Shown in pieces: positions 46,901 through 55,506 of a DNA stretch of 64,000 nt (the stretch's first letter is position 1; each line of letters starts with the position of its first letter). This stretch comes from Gammaproteobacteria bacterium (GTDB taxonomy: Bacteria > Pseudomonadota > Gammaproteobacteria > Pseudomonadales > IMCC2047), in the NCBI GenBank assembly GCA_021773395.1, contig JAJFKB010000002.1, positions 434,001-498,000 of the forward strand. The letters are read 5' to 3'. The notes under the pieces are model-generated. The model was not told the origin of the DNA. It saw only the letters and a program-made list of their open reading frames with translations, and did not search any database. The position numbers and the translations under genes were made by a program.

Positions 46901-48982
46901 TTTGTTAGTGACCACTTGATCAGGGCGATATACCTGCCTGCGGGCACCAATGAGCGAGTTACCGTTGAATAGCTGATAACCAAACCAAGGTACTACACTG
47001 GATTGACTCAGCGCGTTGAGCCATAAAGAAACTTCAGCCAGCTCTACAGCAATCGGGTTTAAATCGACGCCATAAACATTGTGGTCAGCAATATGCATTT
47101 TCACTTGCTGTAAAGCTTCACGATATTCCTCGTGGGGAATACGCTTGTTAAGCTCTTGCTGCTTTAAGGTGAGATAAGCTTCACTGAGTTGATTTACAGC
47201 CTCGTTCAAGAAAGCCGCGCTACCCATCGCTGGCTCGCAAACAGTTAGCTTGAGAATATCGTCGGCCTTCAGGCCTTTAAGACGCTCTTTAAGGGTGTAT
47301 TTCACCAAACATTTGGTGAGCACTTCGGGTGTGTAGTAACTGGCGCTTTTTTGCCGATCACGCCCCGCCAGACGATAGATGAATTTGCTTTTAGGGTGTT
47401 TCTTTAAGGTCTTGTGGCCGCTCTCGTCTTTTTCGTAAACCTTTTCGTCTTCTTCATAGTTACCAATTTCGTGGGCAGGTACAAAGTAACCTGTCTCCAG
47501 TTCGTTATACTTTTCTCCGGCTTTTTGAACCTCGTATAAATCTTCCGCCGCGAAAAATCCCCGATAACTTAGCAGCGTTTCATACACCGCCCCCAATTGG
47601 TTAATGCCCAACTGCGCGTAACTTACGCGACCACGACGTTTACGGCCTCGGCCTGAGGTCTCGCGAGTAAGCGACATTAAACGAATAACCGTTTGCAGTG
47701 TCTGGTTAGTAAACTTGACCTTGTTGAGGTAAGGGGTAAGTTTTGGATCAAACAGGTGGCTATCCAGTTTTTCCAATGTAAAACTGTTATGTACCCCACG
47801 CTCTTGCCAGGCATCCCCTAGCTCGGCATCACGCTCACCCTTGTAACCTTCATGTATCAGCTTGAATAACAAGCTGATGGAGTGATACAAGTAATAACCT
47901 TTGCGGCTTTCCTCGGTTGTTAGCTTCACCAGCTCAAGATCACGCAGCGATTCTAAACTGTAGCCTTTTCTATACGCTTCACTCTGGTGTGGAACATATT
48001 TAAGCTCTGGACGTGCCTCGATATAAAATAGAAATAATAGTCGGTACATATAGCGCAGGCATTCACGGCTTAGTGCGTCAGCATCTAGTGCAGATTTACC
48101 CGTAAACCCAATATCTTTACGTTGGATCATTTGTTCTGCGGCTTCATTGCCTAATAACTCAATAGCTTCACGCAAGGCATACTTTAAGTCTTCAGATACA
48201 CCAAAAGCATGTTTGTGACTATTCTCGTCCAGATTATCAAGCAAGCTACTACCTTGCTCTGGCACCAGACTTTGTTGATGCAATAATGCAGCGGTAGCTT
48301 TTAGAGTGATATCGTCTTTACGCCCCAGAATCTCATCTAAATCAAAGCGCAGTAGACGGTTTTGAAGCCATTTATAACGATCAATTAATATGCACTGCCT
48401 ATCGCTTAGTAACAATACCCAGCGAGGCGGCTCATCCTGCTTGAATACCACATCATTGATCAATTCGTACCATGAGGTATTTCTAAGGCTATCCGCATGG
48501 GGGCCTTCACCAATAAACTGATCCTTCTTGAGTTCCAGTAATAAAGGGTCAATACCTTCTTTATCACTATCCAGTGCCCCAAGCACCCAAAGCTTAGGGC
48601 CTTCGTTATTCGGCACAACGGAAAGCACTGGGATTTCTAGGTCTTCCTTTTTCTTGTCTGTCTGAACTCTGCGATTGTGAGGGTTCCAAGGAAAATCAAA
48701 AGCGCTACAAAAAAGCCTAAAGAATTCACGTTGCATGGCGATAGCTTTTTGGTGATTGCGCTCCTTATGGGAGCGCTCGCGCATCGCGAAATAATCACGA
48801 GCTATTCCTTTCAGCCGATTGTAGGGCGCTTGATAGTGCTCTTCGCTATCTTCTTTTTCCTTCCACGCATTAAGTGCTACGTTGATATCACCTTTGAATA
48901 CTTCAGCCAGGTAGTGAGCGCTGTAAAATTCATTTTCGTTATTGATGCCTAAGAATGTCGCGGCGTTATCGGTTACGGGCAT
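43985..48982 (-). CDS. Eco57I/PglX-like N6-adenine DNA methylase
   Basis: A 1665-residue methylase. An N-terminal region of about 500 residues has a nuclease- or specificity-like character without a clear catalytic triad. The SAM motif I is CEPAMGSAAFLNEAV (about residue 577), with VYGVDLNPIAVELAEVSLW after it. The catalytic motif IV is GNPPW (about 979), the N6-adenine type. A long target-recognition and scaffold region follows, ending in a small domain rich in G and P. Eco57I-like enzymes of this size (PglX in BREX, DrmMI in class 1 DISARM) mark host DNA. It starts five bases after the SNF2 stop with AAGGA upstream. I assume it provides self-protection for the helicase module. Confidence 0.85.
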   Translation of the reverse strand: MPVTDNAATFLGINNENEFYSAHYLAEVFKGDINVALNAWKEKEDSEEHYQAPYNRLKGIARDYFAMRERSHKERNHQKAIAMQREFFRLFCSAFDFPWNPHNRRVQTDKKKEDLEIPVLSVVPNNEGPKLWVLGALDSDKEGIDPLLLELKKDQFIGEGPHADSLRNTSWYELINDVVFKQDEPPRWVLLLSDRQCILIDRYKWLQNRLLRFDLDEILGRKDDITLKATAALLHQQSLVPEQGSSLLDNLDENSHKHAFGVSEDLKYALREAIELLGNEAAEQMIQRKDIGFTGKSALDADALSRECLRYMYRLLFLFYIEARPELKYVPHQSEAYRKGYSLESLRDLELVKLTTEESRKGYYLYHSISLLFKLIHEGYKGERDAELGDAWQERGVHNSFTLEKLDSHLFDPKLTPYLNKVKFTNQTLQTVIRLMSLTRETSGRGRKRRGRVSYAQLGINQLGAVYETLLSYRGFFAAEDLYEVQKAGEKYNELETGYFVPAHEIGNYEEDEKVYEKDESGHKTLKKHPKSKFIYRLAGRDRQKSASYYTPEVLTKCLVKYTLKERLKGLKADDILKLTVCEPAMGSAAFLNEAVNQLSEAYLTLKQQELNKRIPHEEYREALQQVKMHIADHNVYGVDLNPIAVELAEVSLWLNALSQSSVVPWFGYQLFNGNSLIGARRQVYRPDQVVTNKKDEKWYKHEPKRLDPINPIRDPEHIYHFLLPDEGMVGVNDKEAKKLKPDAFAKIKQWKAQFLKPLTKDELELLQQISGAIDGLWKEHTDMLRADRNRTEDRFPIWGQSEDEFHTSTQQKDQIRSSGIFNNNAKIASPYRRLKLVMDYWCALWFWPLDKVDLLPDRSSWLFELNLLLQGQVFSFQAEQPGFDFEANNKAEVFPEVGQKGLFAGEQQQPLLTEQEKKAQNVKTAKGELHIEKLLGQFPRLGLANELAEKFKFFHWELTFSDVFSDKGGFDVMLGNPPWLKVEWNEGGVLGDYNPQFVLRKLSATKLREERAQAFERSAVLAQTWFDELTEAEGTQHFLNGSQNYPQLKGMQANLYKCFLPQSWWLMNESGFAGFLHPDGIYDDSNGGKLRAEVYPRLRSHFQFINVKKLFSEILHWVKYSINIYGAKSDRVSFHSISNLYIPRQVEGCFSHDGVGDVPAQKTTEGQWDTLCHRNRIIKVNNTALELFGRLNGSEESSHLEATLPAIHSLELLSVIEKFSFVGKRLEDLRGAYFLCSGWHETNSQDDGTIEKVTQFPSGPSGYIFGGPQIFVGNPLYKTPKAECKSHLDYLVTDLTDTPESYLPRTNFIPAITPNEYQRKIPKVDWGCVGGDSVVKHYRLAARAMISIGAERGLVAAVIPPEVFHTNAILSYLFKDLQTFLVFSGCSFSIVWDFFVKLSGRNNLHQMLDGFPVLKDSAYQDEICSRVLLLSCLTASYGSLWNEAKCPRMENDSWAANLEILDKDKFLGFVKDWNITSASQTDYERRQLLIELDVLVSQALTFDVDELLNIYRVQFPVLFQYERETYYDQNGRIIFTPSKGLPGVGLPRKSGKRGDPVTIEYSDGTAETKPLGWEDICPEPASSENGRRIDYASGQSYGKPKIPDGTKIHRTVIDDTLPGGPREKTITYVAPFYLPDREEDYRVAWEVFTERFAKEDQKIEGSVA

Positions 48983-48987
48983 TGTCC

Positions 48988-51870
48988 TTAATCCTCCGCT
49001 CTGGCCAGTACGGCAATTAACTGAATATACGGAGCGGGTTCCGTTTGCATAGTATCTTCAACCCAACTTTGATAGCTTGTAAAGATGTCGTCAATTCGCT
49101 TCATCCGAGTGTTTTTTCGGCTTTCTTTAATACGCTCATCTTGTTTTGAGCCGGATATCACTAGCTCTAATTGCTCTACCTGCTTGCCCCTAAGCTTGGC
49201 TAGCTCTGCAAGCTGCTCTGCAAGTAATGGTGCCGTTTTTGATTCAAAGGCTTCACGCTCTTTCAAAACCTGCTCTTTTACCGCATGCACTACCGATTGC
49301 CTTAAATTGTTCAAGCCATCGATATCAATAGGCTTAGCTGTATTAGGGCGAGGGTTTTCGCCCAAATTAAACTGCTGGAGCAATTCATGTAGAGAGCTGA
49401 TATTCACGACTTCACTATCCCGGCAATGTACTGCATACCATGACCAAATAACTGGATTGGCTTTTCGATTAGGTATTAGTGCCGACACAAGAAAAATGGC
49501 CTCATTAGGCTCAATATCGCTATTTAAGCCAAGCACCAAAGCCTCATGCCGCCCCGTATTGGATAACATTCGCTCTTGCAGCCATTCAATAACTGGGTGT
49601 TTACGCCATAAATAATGCTGCTTAGGCCAAGCATGTTCATCATTGCGGCTTCGGGCACATTCTATTTGATAGGCTTTAACATCTGCGGTGAGAATAAACT
49701 CACCATCCTCCGGCCAGATTTCCGAAGGCATAAATCGGAAACGATCTTTTAGATCATCTGGCGCGATGACTGACAAGGTTTGTTTAGCGTCTGTGTAGCT
49801 GACATCTGCCACCGGTTTCGCTCTATCTCGATTGAGGTATTCAAAACAAGCTTTTACAAAACCATAATCATTTTGATAAATAGAATATGTTTCACCGATG
49901 GGCAACGATTCCGATTCTCTAACCGGCGCTTCGTCCCCACTGAAGAACAGGGCCATCAATTCATCGCCCTCATTGCTTTCGTCAGCTTGATATTTTTTAT
50001 CAAACTGTTCTGCACTTAATCCATGCGCCATAGCATCTTCAGTCAGCTGTTGTTCAGCTTCTGCATCATGCACTTTCATAAAAGTGGCTGGATCTCCAAT
50101 ATTTTGGTAGGCCTGTTCATCCTTTGTTTGAAGTATTTCTAAAATGCGAGTATCACCACGAATGGTTTCGTTCTGGCTTTCTGTTATCAGATAATAAAGT
50201 TGTGGCTCTTGTGTTTGGCCATAACGGTCAACACGCCCATTGCGCTGTTGGAATACCATGAGTGACCATGGCAAATCAAAATGAATAAGCCTGTGAGAAA
50301 GGTAATGAAGGTTAATACCTTCGCTGGCCACATCCGAACACAACAATACTCTCAATGGTGTTTCCGGCTTACCAAAAGCTTCGACAATTTCCTGCTGCTC
50401 GATATCACTCATGCCACCATGAAGCTGAGTGATTTGGTTATCTTTAAGTTTTAGGTCTGCACTTAATTGCTCTTCCAGAAACTTTAATGTCTCAATACGC
50501 TCAGAGAATATAACCAAGCGGTCTTCCGTATTGGCCTTCTTCCAATCAAACTCTTTGCTTTTTATAAGCTTTATAAAGTCTTGGTATTTTGCCCATACGT
50601 TAATATCAATATTATCAATCGCAAGCTTGAGGGAATCCAATCCATTTATTTCAGCCTGTACATCTTCAGAAATCTGCTCAATTGAATTAAGTTTCTTTAA
50701 GCGCTCATCTATAGAAACGCGACATGCACGCGGTGAAGAAAACAGGGCCTTTTGTAGACCTATACGAATTAGATGACCTTGCCTTTCCGGATCAAATACT
50801 CCTTTGTAGGTAAAGGGTATATTGAGTAAAGCATTGTAAGCAGCCTCCTCTTGCAGCGATGCCTGGTGTTTTAAGCTATGTACCGTTCGCTCTTTGAATT
50901 CAGAATCAACCTGATCACGAATGTCCTTTTTAAACCTGCGAACAACAAGGCCTTTATTATTGAAATCTTCTTTAACGTAGTTTTCAGTATCCGATATCGC
51001 CGTAGGGTCGAGCATATTCATCAGGCTAGCAAAGCTTTTTGCACGACCGTCATGAGGTGTCGCTGATAGCATAATGAGAGTGTCTGAGCGGTTTGCCAAC
51101 AACTGAGCCAAGGCAGCACGTTGCGAGCTGGTGCCACGATCAGCTACGTTATGGGCTTCATCAATCACAATGATGTCCCAGTAAGCTTGCTCTAAATAAG
51201 TTTTAAACTCGTTGTCCTGCTTGAGGGTATCAATCGAGATAATAGACTTGTCATAGTAATAAAACGGGTTGTGATTACCTGGAATACGACTCCTCACACG
51301 CTGCAAACCGGCTGAATCTAATCGCGTTAGTGGGATTGTAAAGCGGTTCCAAAACTCTTTTTGAAACTGAGTCATCATGCTCTTAAGCGTGAGCACTAAT
51401 ATACGTTTGCCTCGCCCACGCTGCATTAACTCAGTAACCAATATGCCTGCTTCGAGGGTTTTACCTAGACCTACTGCGTCGGCGATAAGGATACGTTGAC
51501 GGGGCTGCTTCAGCGCTTGCAATGTGGGGTCGAGCTGGTAGGGAACTAAATCCATCGCCGCTTGATGTGCCACATGGATTTGTTCATCATTTGCAGTAGC
51601 CTGGCGAAGCTGACTCTCTATGTAGAGAAGGCTTTGCTCAAATGAATTGGATTTATCTTGGACAAGCGCGGTTGTAGCTGGATCAAGAATTTTGACGTTA
51701 TCTTGATCTTCAAGCTGGGTAAGAAATACCGCCTCCTTGCCTCGTACTAGCTCTGATATTCCATCACATGTGAGTTGAAATCCGTTGTCTGAGGTGAGAT
51801 CAACACGACGAATAATCCATTCAGCGTCCCTGATTTCTACTCTTGCTCCCGGTGCGAAGTTTTGCCCCAT
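48988..51870 (-). CDS. SNF2-family helicase (DrmD/HepA-like)
   Basis: About 960 residues. The N-terminus has an SH3-like segment (APGARVEIRDAEWIIRRVD). Walker A DAVGLGKTLEAG lies near residue 135, the DEAH box VIDEAHNVADR near 237, and the helicase C-domain has RNGRVDRYGQT (about 545). The C-terminal third has a coiled coil at about 880-930. DISARM class 1 systems carry an SNF2 protein (DrmD) beside an adenine methylase and a DUF1998 helicase, and the order here is the same. ATG 51870 is chosen because AAGGA lies eight bases upstream and only four bases separate it from the HTH stop; an in-frame start at 51918 would overlap the HTH gene. Confidence 0.85.
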   Translation of the reverse strand: MGQNFAPGARVEIRDAEWIIRRVDLTSDNGFQLTCDGISELVRGKEAVFLTQLEDQDNVKILDPATTALVQDKSNSFEQSLLYIESQLRQATANDEQIHVAHQAAMDLVPYQLDPTLQALKQPRQRILIADAVGLGKTLEAGILVTELMQRGRGKRILVLTLKSMMTQFQKEFWNRFTIPLTRLDSAGLQRVRSRIPGNHNPFYYYDKSIISIDTLKQDNEFKTYLEQAYWDIIVIDEAHNVADRGTSSQRAALAQLLANRSDTLIMLSATPHDGRAKSFASLMNMLDPTAISDTENYVKEDFNNKGLVVRRFKKDIRDQVDSEFKERTVHSLKHQASLQEEAAYNALLNIPFTYKGVFDPERQGHLIRIGLQKALFSSPRACRVSIDERLKKLNSIEQISEDVQAEINGLDSLKLAIDNIDINVWAKYQDFIKLIKSKEFDWKKANTEDRLVIFSERIETLKFLEEQLSADLKLKDNQITQLHGGMSDIEQQEIVEAFGKPETPLRVLLCSDVASEGINLHYLSHRLIHFDLPWSLMVFQQRNGRVDRYGQTQEPQLYYLITESQNETIRGDTRILEILQTKDEQAYQNIGDPATFMKVHDAEAEQQLTEDAMAHGLSAEQFDKKYQADESNEGDELMALFFSGDEAPVRESESLPIGETYSIYQNDYGFVKACFEYLNRDRAKPVADVSYTDAKQTLSVIAPDDLKDRFRFMPSEIWPEDGEFILTADVKAYQIECARSRNDEHAWPKQHYLWRKHPVIEWLQERMLSNTGRHEALVLGLNSDIEPNEAIFLVSALIPNRKANPVIWSWYAVHCRDSEVVNISSLHELLQQFNLGENPRPNTAKPIDIDGLNNLRQSVVHAVKEQVLKEREAFESKTAPLLAEQLAELAKLRGKQVEQLELVISGSKQDERIKESRKNTRMKRIDDIFTSYQSWVEDTMQTEPAPYIQLIAVLARAED

Positions 51871-51874
51871 TCCT

Positions 51875-52057
51875 TTAATCCTTCTGGCCCGTTTTTCGTT
51901 GTTCAATCCAGCTTTCAATATCTTCTTTTTTGAAGCGCCAGCTGCCGCCGACTTTAAAGCCTGGAAGCTTTCCTTCAGCCGCCAGCTTATAGGCCGTTTT
52001 CTCAGCGAGTTTTAGGTACGCTGCAACCTCTTTCAAGGTCAAAATTTCATCAGTCAT
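51875..52057 (-). CDS. Excisionase-like helix-turn-helix regulator of defence operon
   Basis: A 60-residue winged-HTH protein: LTLKEVAAYLKLAEKTAYKLAAEGKLPGFKVGGSWRF, listed here as about residues 6-42, the HTH_17 pattern of excisionase/MerR-like binders. Such small proteins open many restriction and defence operons and repress or time their expression. The ATG at 52057 lies 22 bases after the predicted transcription start, which argues against the upstream in-frame starts at 52147 and 52075. Its probable operator is the palindrome on the -35 box. Confidence 0.75.
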   Translation of the reverse strand: MTDEILTLKEVAAYLKLAEKTAYKLAAEGKLPGFKVGGSWRFKKEDIESWIEQRKTGQKD

Positions 52058-52086
52058 AGCATTTGTCGCCTTCATAACTAAGAGGG

Positions 52087-52115
52087 AGAATATGGGAAAA
52101 TCGAGGAATCCGCAA
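52087..52115 (-). promoter_or_regulatory. Promoter of the defence operon
   Basis: On the minus strand, -35 TTGCGG (52110-52115) and -10 TATTCT (52087-52092) are separated by exactly 17 bases, 30 bases upstream of the HTH start codon. Matches to consensus are moderate, but the spacing is ideal and the palindrome at 52113-52131 overlaps the -35. Confidence 0.5.
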
Positions 52116-52131
52116 GAATGTGGAATTCTTG
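52113..52131. promoter_or_regulatory. Candidate operator for the HTH regulator
   Basis: A perfect 7-bp inverted repeat CAAGAAT-N5-ATTCTTG overlaps the -35 of the defence promoter, the expected place for an autorepressor site. Confidence 0.5.
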
Positions 52132-52193
52132 CTTGCTTTGATACCAAAAACCTTAGTTTTCAGGGCTATACTTGCCTATTCAGGTGTAAGAAT

Positions 52194-52925
52194 TCAGAAA
52201 TACTTCTTCAACCGCTCGAACCCAATCCGAACAGCTATCCCTAGCAAAAATGCAAATGGCAGTATGACGATCACCGGATTGATACTGAACGGCAGGCTGA
52301 TATAGACCACACAAGCAGCTACAAATGAAGGTACGACGGATCGCCTGGCCAGATTGAAGACATTACTGCTTTCACGCCCTCCTCCCCACCGCCTGAGATC
52401 GCGTTCCACCAGCCCGTCAACACCGCCCACAAGCGCCGCAACGAGGAAGATTGGTAGCGAAAACAGGATGAGCGCTAACCGGATAACGAAGGTTTGTGTG
52501 ACGTAGGCAAACGCTTCAAAGTAGTCATCAAAACGCTGGTATAGGTCATACCCCCACCCCTGCAACGATGAAAAAAAACTGCCGCCAGGAACATCAGGCG
52601 CGTTATGCAGAAGCGTTTTAAGCCAGGATTGACGGGATACCCATCCTACGGCCTCGCCCGTTAACGCAATAATATCGTTCCTGATAGCTAACGATTGGTC
52701 ATAGAGTTGCTGGTTGAGGTAAGCCTGGTCAGCAGCCAGAACGGCTTTTGCGTGGTCTGCCCCTTGCTCTGGCCAGAACCAGATCATGCCCAGCCATTCA
52801 ATGATGATAGACAGCATCAAGCTGATCACCAACCAAACCACCAGTTGAACCAGTGCGGAGAACAGTTGGCCGATCAGGCCGGGTTCTTTTCTCCTGGGGG
52901 GCTGATACTGCTGTGACTTGGCCAT
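52194..52925 (-). CDS. ICE membrane protein TIGR03747
   Basis: A 243-residue inner-membrane protein with four hydrophobic helices (about residues 19-45, 130-150, 153-165 and 200-235) separated by a soluble segment. It matches TIGR03747, always encoded directly after traD in PFGI-1-type ICEs. In intact elements the RAQPRD gene follows; here the defence cassette is inserted after it. AGGG lies about nine bases upstream of the ATG. Confidence 0.85.
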   Translation of the reverse strand: MAKSQQYQPPRRKEPGLIGQLFSALVQLVVWLVISLMLSIIIEWLGMIWFWPEQGADHAKAVLAADQAYLNQQLYDQSLAIRNDIIALTGEAVGWVSRQSWLKTLLHNAPDVPGGSFFSSLQGWGYDLYQRFDDYFEAFAYVTQTFVIRLALILFSLPIFLVAALVGGVDGLVERDLRRWGGGRESSNVFNLARRSVVPSFVAACVVYISLPFSINPVIVILPFAFLLGIAVRIGFERLKKYF

Positions 52926-52942
52926 GGGCTTGTCACCCTGGC

Positions 52943-55024
52943 CTATCGGCCACTCATACTGTTGGAGTAGCTGGACCAGTCCACGACTGACGTATAACTG
53001 CGTCGCATATGCTGGAGCATGTCGCCTAAATCGTCGGGCAGCTCCTGATCATCCATTTTGGATGGCATGGGAATGCGGATTTTCCACAGTTCACTGCCCC
53101 TAAGCAGCACGAAGGCCTGCCCTTTGGGAAGCGCCACAATATCCGCCGGTGAGATCATCGGCACGCGGCTAATACTCACCCGATCCTGATTATTTGAGGT
53201 AAAACCAATACCTGCAGAGGTATCGACATTGTCGGTGACGCCGGAAACCGCCATGATTTCGCTGACACTCACCTCCGGTAGCTGCTTGGTGAACATTTCA
53301 CAGGTCGCCACCTCCTTCACGCCCATGATCAGCATGGTGCCGATGTTGCCAGCCAACTGCCCGGCTTTCGCTTCGCTACCCAGCTCGGCAATCGGGTCGC
53401 TCCAGGTCTGGGTGTACAGATTAAGTTGGTAGCCTGCCCCGCCACTTTTATTGATCAGCGTCTTGAACTGCGGCCCTATCAGGTCAGAGAATTCGTCCCC
53501 GTGAATCACAATATCCGGTGGTTTCCTGGTGTGCTCACTCGAATTTCTGGGTGTTATACCGTGCTTATAGATATGACCCGCCAGACTGGTCAAATCACTG
53601 AACATGGAAGCGCCCACCGCACTGGCTACTTCTGGGTCGGTGAGCGCATCCAGCCCCACATAGACGACGGCGTTAGACCTTATCGCTTGCGCCCATTCCA
53701 GCACCGGGCGCTGATCGTCGGTATTCGCCTTATCGGGTGCCAGGATAGAAGCGATGTTGCCGGTGGTAAGCTTTTCCAGGAAGGGCTTGATGGATACCGT
53801 GATTTTCAAGAAATACTCACGGTCATAGCGAAAAGCAGACATTAGCCCTTCTAACACCTGATCGAAAGTCGCATGGGTATTGAGATAGCGCACCATTGCC
53901 AGTGCTTCGGGGTCTTTGCCCTGATCGATCCTTGGCAACGACTTTATGTTGATACTGTCTTGCAGTTCTCCTAATTCGTCCTGCCAATCCTCCGGGCCAT
54001 GTTCAGCCAGCCAATGACGGCCATACAGAATCAACAGTGCATCAATATCGGTGATATAGCGACGAATCTTGAGGTAATCGGGTGTTTCGCCCATCGCCAC
54101 CAAGGCCACTGCAATGACATTGATGAATTGCCAGGCGAATTCCTTAAACGCGCTGGCCTCACCTTCACCCGGCAACTGGCTGGCGATTCGCGTCGCAACT
54201 TCTGTAATCCGAGAAAAAGAGCCAATGGCATTGTAACGAGCGCTCAGCTCGGGATAGCCCAGATGAAAGATAATGAGCTGACGCCCTGCTTTCTGGGATT
54301 CCACATAGATGCGCTTTAGATAATCGGCATCTCCTTTCGGGTCTAACACGATGACACAGTTGTTGCCGCGTCGAATATCCTGAGTGGTCAGCACTTCGGC
54401 CAGCCGGGTTTTGCCATGGCGGGTGCGGGCGATCACCACCATATGCCCGACCCGGTCACTGAGCGGCATGGTGGCATTGGTTTCCCCTCTGATCCCGACG
54501 CCGTGTATGACGGCATCGCCCCCAATGGCTGGCGGGGGACGGACGGGATTCAGAGGGGAATCTAGTGCAGTCCATCGCATGATCGTTCGCAATAGGGGCG
54601 TATGCTCCCATTCGATCTCTTTGCGACGAACCCATTGCTTGATGGCGCTGGGCTGCAGATAACGTTCAGCCCGTTTATCGCGGGCAGCGTAGAGTCGTTC
54701 GGTGTGTGTCTGGTTCCAGCGAAAGCCTCGCCCTAAGAACAATACCGACTGGCTTACTGGCACTTGAGAAGAAGACATGACATAGCGCGGGCTGCGCTTG
54801 AGATGGCGCTGATATTGAATCACTCGCCAGGCCTGGCGACCGCGCCACGCACCGATCCCACCCAGACACCCGGCGCTAAACAGGGCAACCGATGGCGTCA
54901 TCATCAAGACATGTGGTGCAGCTAACACAATCCCCGCACAACTCAGCGCCACTATCGCCGAAGACAGTTCGACTGGAGGGCGTAATAACACTTCGACTTC
55001 ATACCGATCAGTCACTGCTCCCAA
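52943..55024 (-). CDS. traD: Type IV coupling protein TraD
   Basis: A 693-residue ATPase that brings the relaxase-DNA complex to the T4SS. Two N-terminal helices (about residues 17-60), then Walker A ARTRHGKTRLAE (about residue 200) and Walker B VIVLDPKGDAD (about 220), and IVIHGDEFSDL further on. Family TIGR03743 (SXT/PFGI TraD). No relaxase gene is visible in the window, so it must lie outside. Its start overlaps the TIGR03765 stop by 13 bases. Confidence 0.9.
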   Translation of the reverse strand: MGAVTDRYEVEVLLRPPVELSSAIVALSCAGIVLAAPHVLMMTPSVALFSAGCLGGIGAWRGRQAWRVIQYQRHLKRSPRYVMSSSQVPVSQSVLFLGRGFRWNQTHTERLYAARDKRAERYLQPSAIKQWVRRKEIEWEHTPLLRTIMRWTALDSPLNPVRPPPAIGGDAVIHGVGIRGETNATMPLSDRVGHMVVIARTRHGKTRLAEVLTTQDIRRGNNCVIVLDPKGDADYLKRIYVESQKAGRQLIIFHLGYPELSARYNAIGSFSRITEVATRIASQLPGEGEASAFKEFAWQFINVIAVALVAMGETPDYLKIRRYITDIDALLILYGRHWLAEHGPEDWQDELGELQDSINIKSLPRIDQGKDPEALAMVRYLNTHATFDQVLEGLMSAFRYDREYFLKITVSIKPFLEKLTTGNIASILAPDKANTDDQRPVLEWAQAIRSNAVVYVGLDALTDPEVASAVGASMFSDLTSLAGHIYKHGITPRNSSEHTRKPPDIVIHGDEFSDLIGPQFKTLINKSGGAGYQLNLYTQTWSDPIAELGSEAKAGQLAGNIGTMLIMGVKEVATCEMFTKQLPEVSVSEIMAVSGVTDNVDTSAGIGFTSNNQDRVSISRVPMISPADIVALPKGQAFVLLRGSELWKIRIPMPSKMDDQELPDDLGDMLQHMRRSYTSVVDWSSYSNSMSGR

Positions 55025-55506
55025 CCCTCCTTTGACAGCAAGACCGGGTAGTGACTCAGACCCAACTTAGCGGCGAAACCTTCGGCTGAAGCGGGCACCA
55101 GACGAAGACCTTCCGCGATAGCCAAAACCGCCTCAACCTCCTGGCGATCCTTCGCCTCAACCAACAGGCCAACGGCTCCTATACGGATAAGCTGCTCGCG
55201 CTTTTCAGCCAACCAGTTTCGCGATTTCTGATCAGACCCCACCAAAAACAAGGGCCGCTGCAAGTAGCGCAATGCTTTTGGGGTGACTGTAACTTTACCC
55301 GGCTGCATTGAAGGTGTGGTGATCGGCAGCTTGAACGGCAATTGGCGATTCGTGTCCTGAGTGGTGGTCTCTTCTTGTGGCGCTCGTTTCGGCAGATAGG
55401 GCTCAAGCGGTAAGGTATCGCCTGAATCATAAATCACGGTTAATGGTTCTCTGGCGTGAGCGCCTAAACACAGCAACAGGCAAAGCAGTCCGAATAGCCC
55501 TCGCAT
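55012..55506 (-). CDS. ICE protein TIGR03765/PFL_4695
   Basis: A 164-residue exported protein with signal peptide (about residues 3-18) and a mature domain containing LEPYLP, ALRYLQRPLFLVGSD and a C-terminal HYPVLLSKEGWEQ segment, the TIGR03765 pattern. Function unknown; always located between the transglycosylase and traD. The reading frame is open farther upstream, but ATG 55506 puts the signal peptide at the N-terminus and overlaps the preceding stop by one base. Confidence 0.85.
   Translation of the reverse strand: MRGLFGLLCLLLCLGAHAREPLTVIYDSGDTLPLEPYLPKRAPQEETTTQDTNRQLPFKLPITTPSMQPGKVTVTPKALRYLQRPLFLVGSDQKSRNWLAEKREQLIRIGAVGLLVEAKDRQEVEAVLAIAEGLRLVPASAEGFAAKLGLSHYPVLLSKEGWEQ

Noticed and set aside
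43985..48982. BREX system because of a PglX-like methylase
   Set aside because: No PglZ/BrxZ phosphatase, BrxC ATPase or BrxL/BrxA/B genes are present in the window.
37473..51870. Calling the region a complete canonical DISARM system
   Set aside because: There is no separate DUF1998 DrmB and no PLD-family DrmC; helicase and DUF1998 are in one polypeptide and a UvrD-like gene follows.
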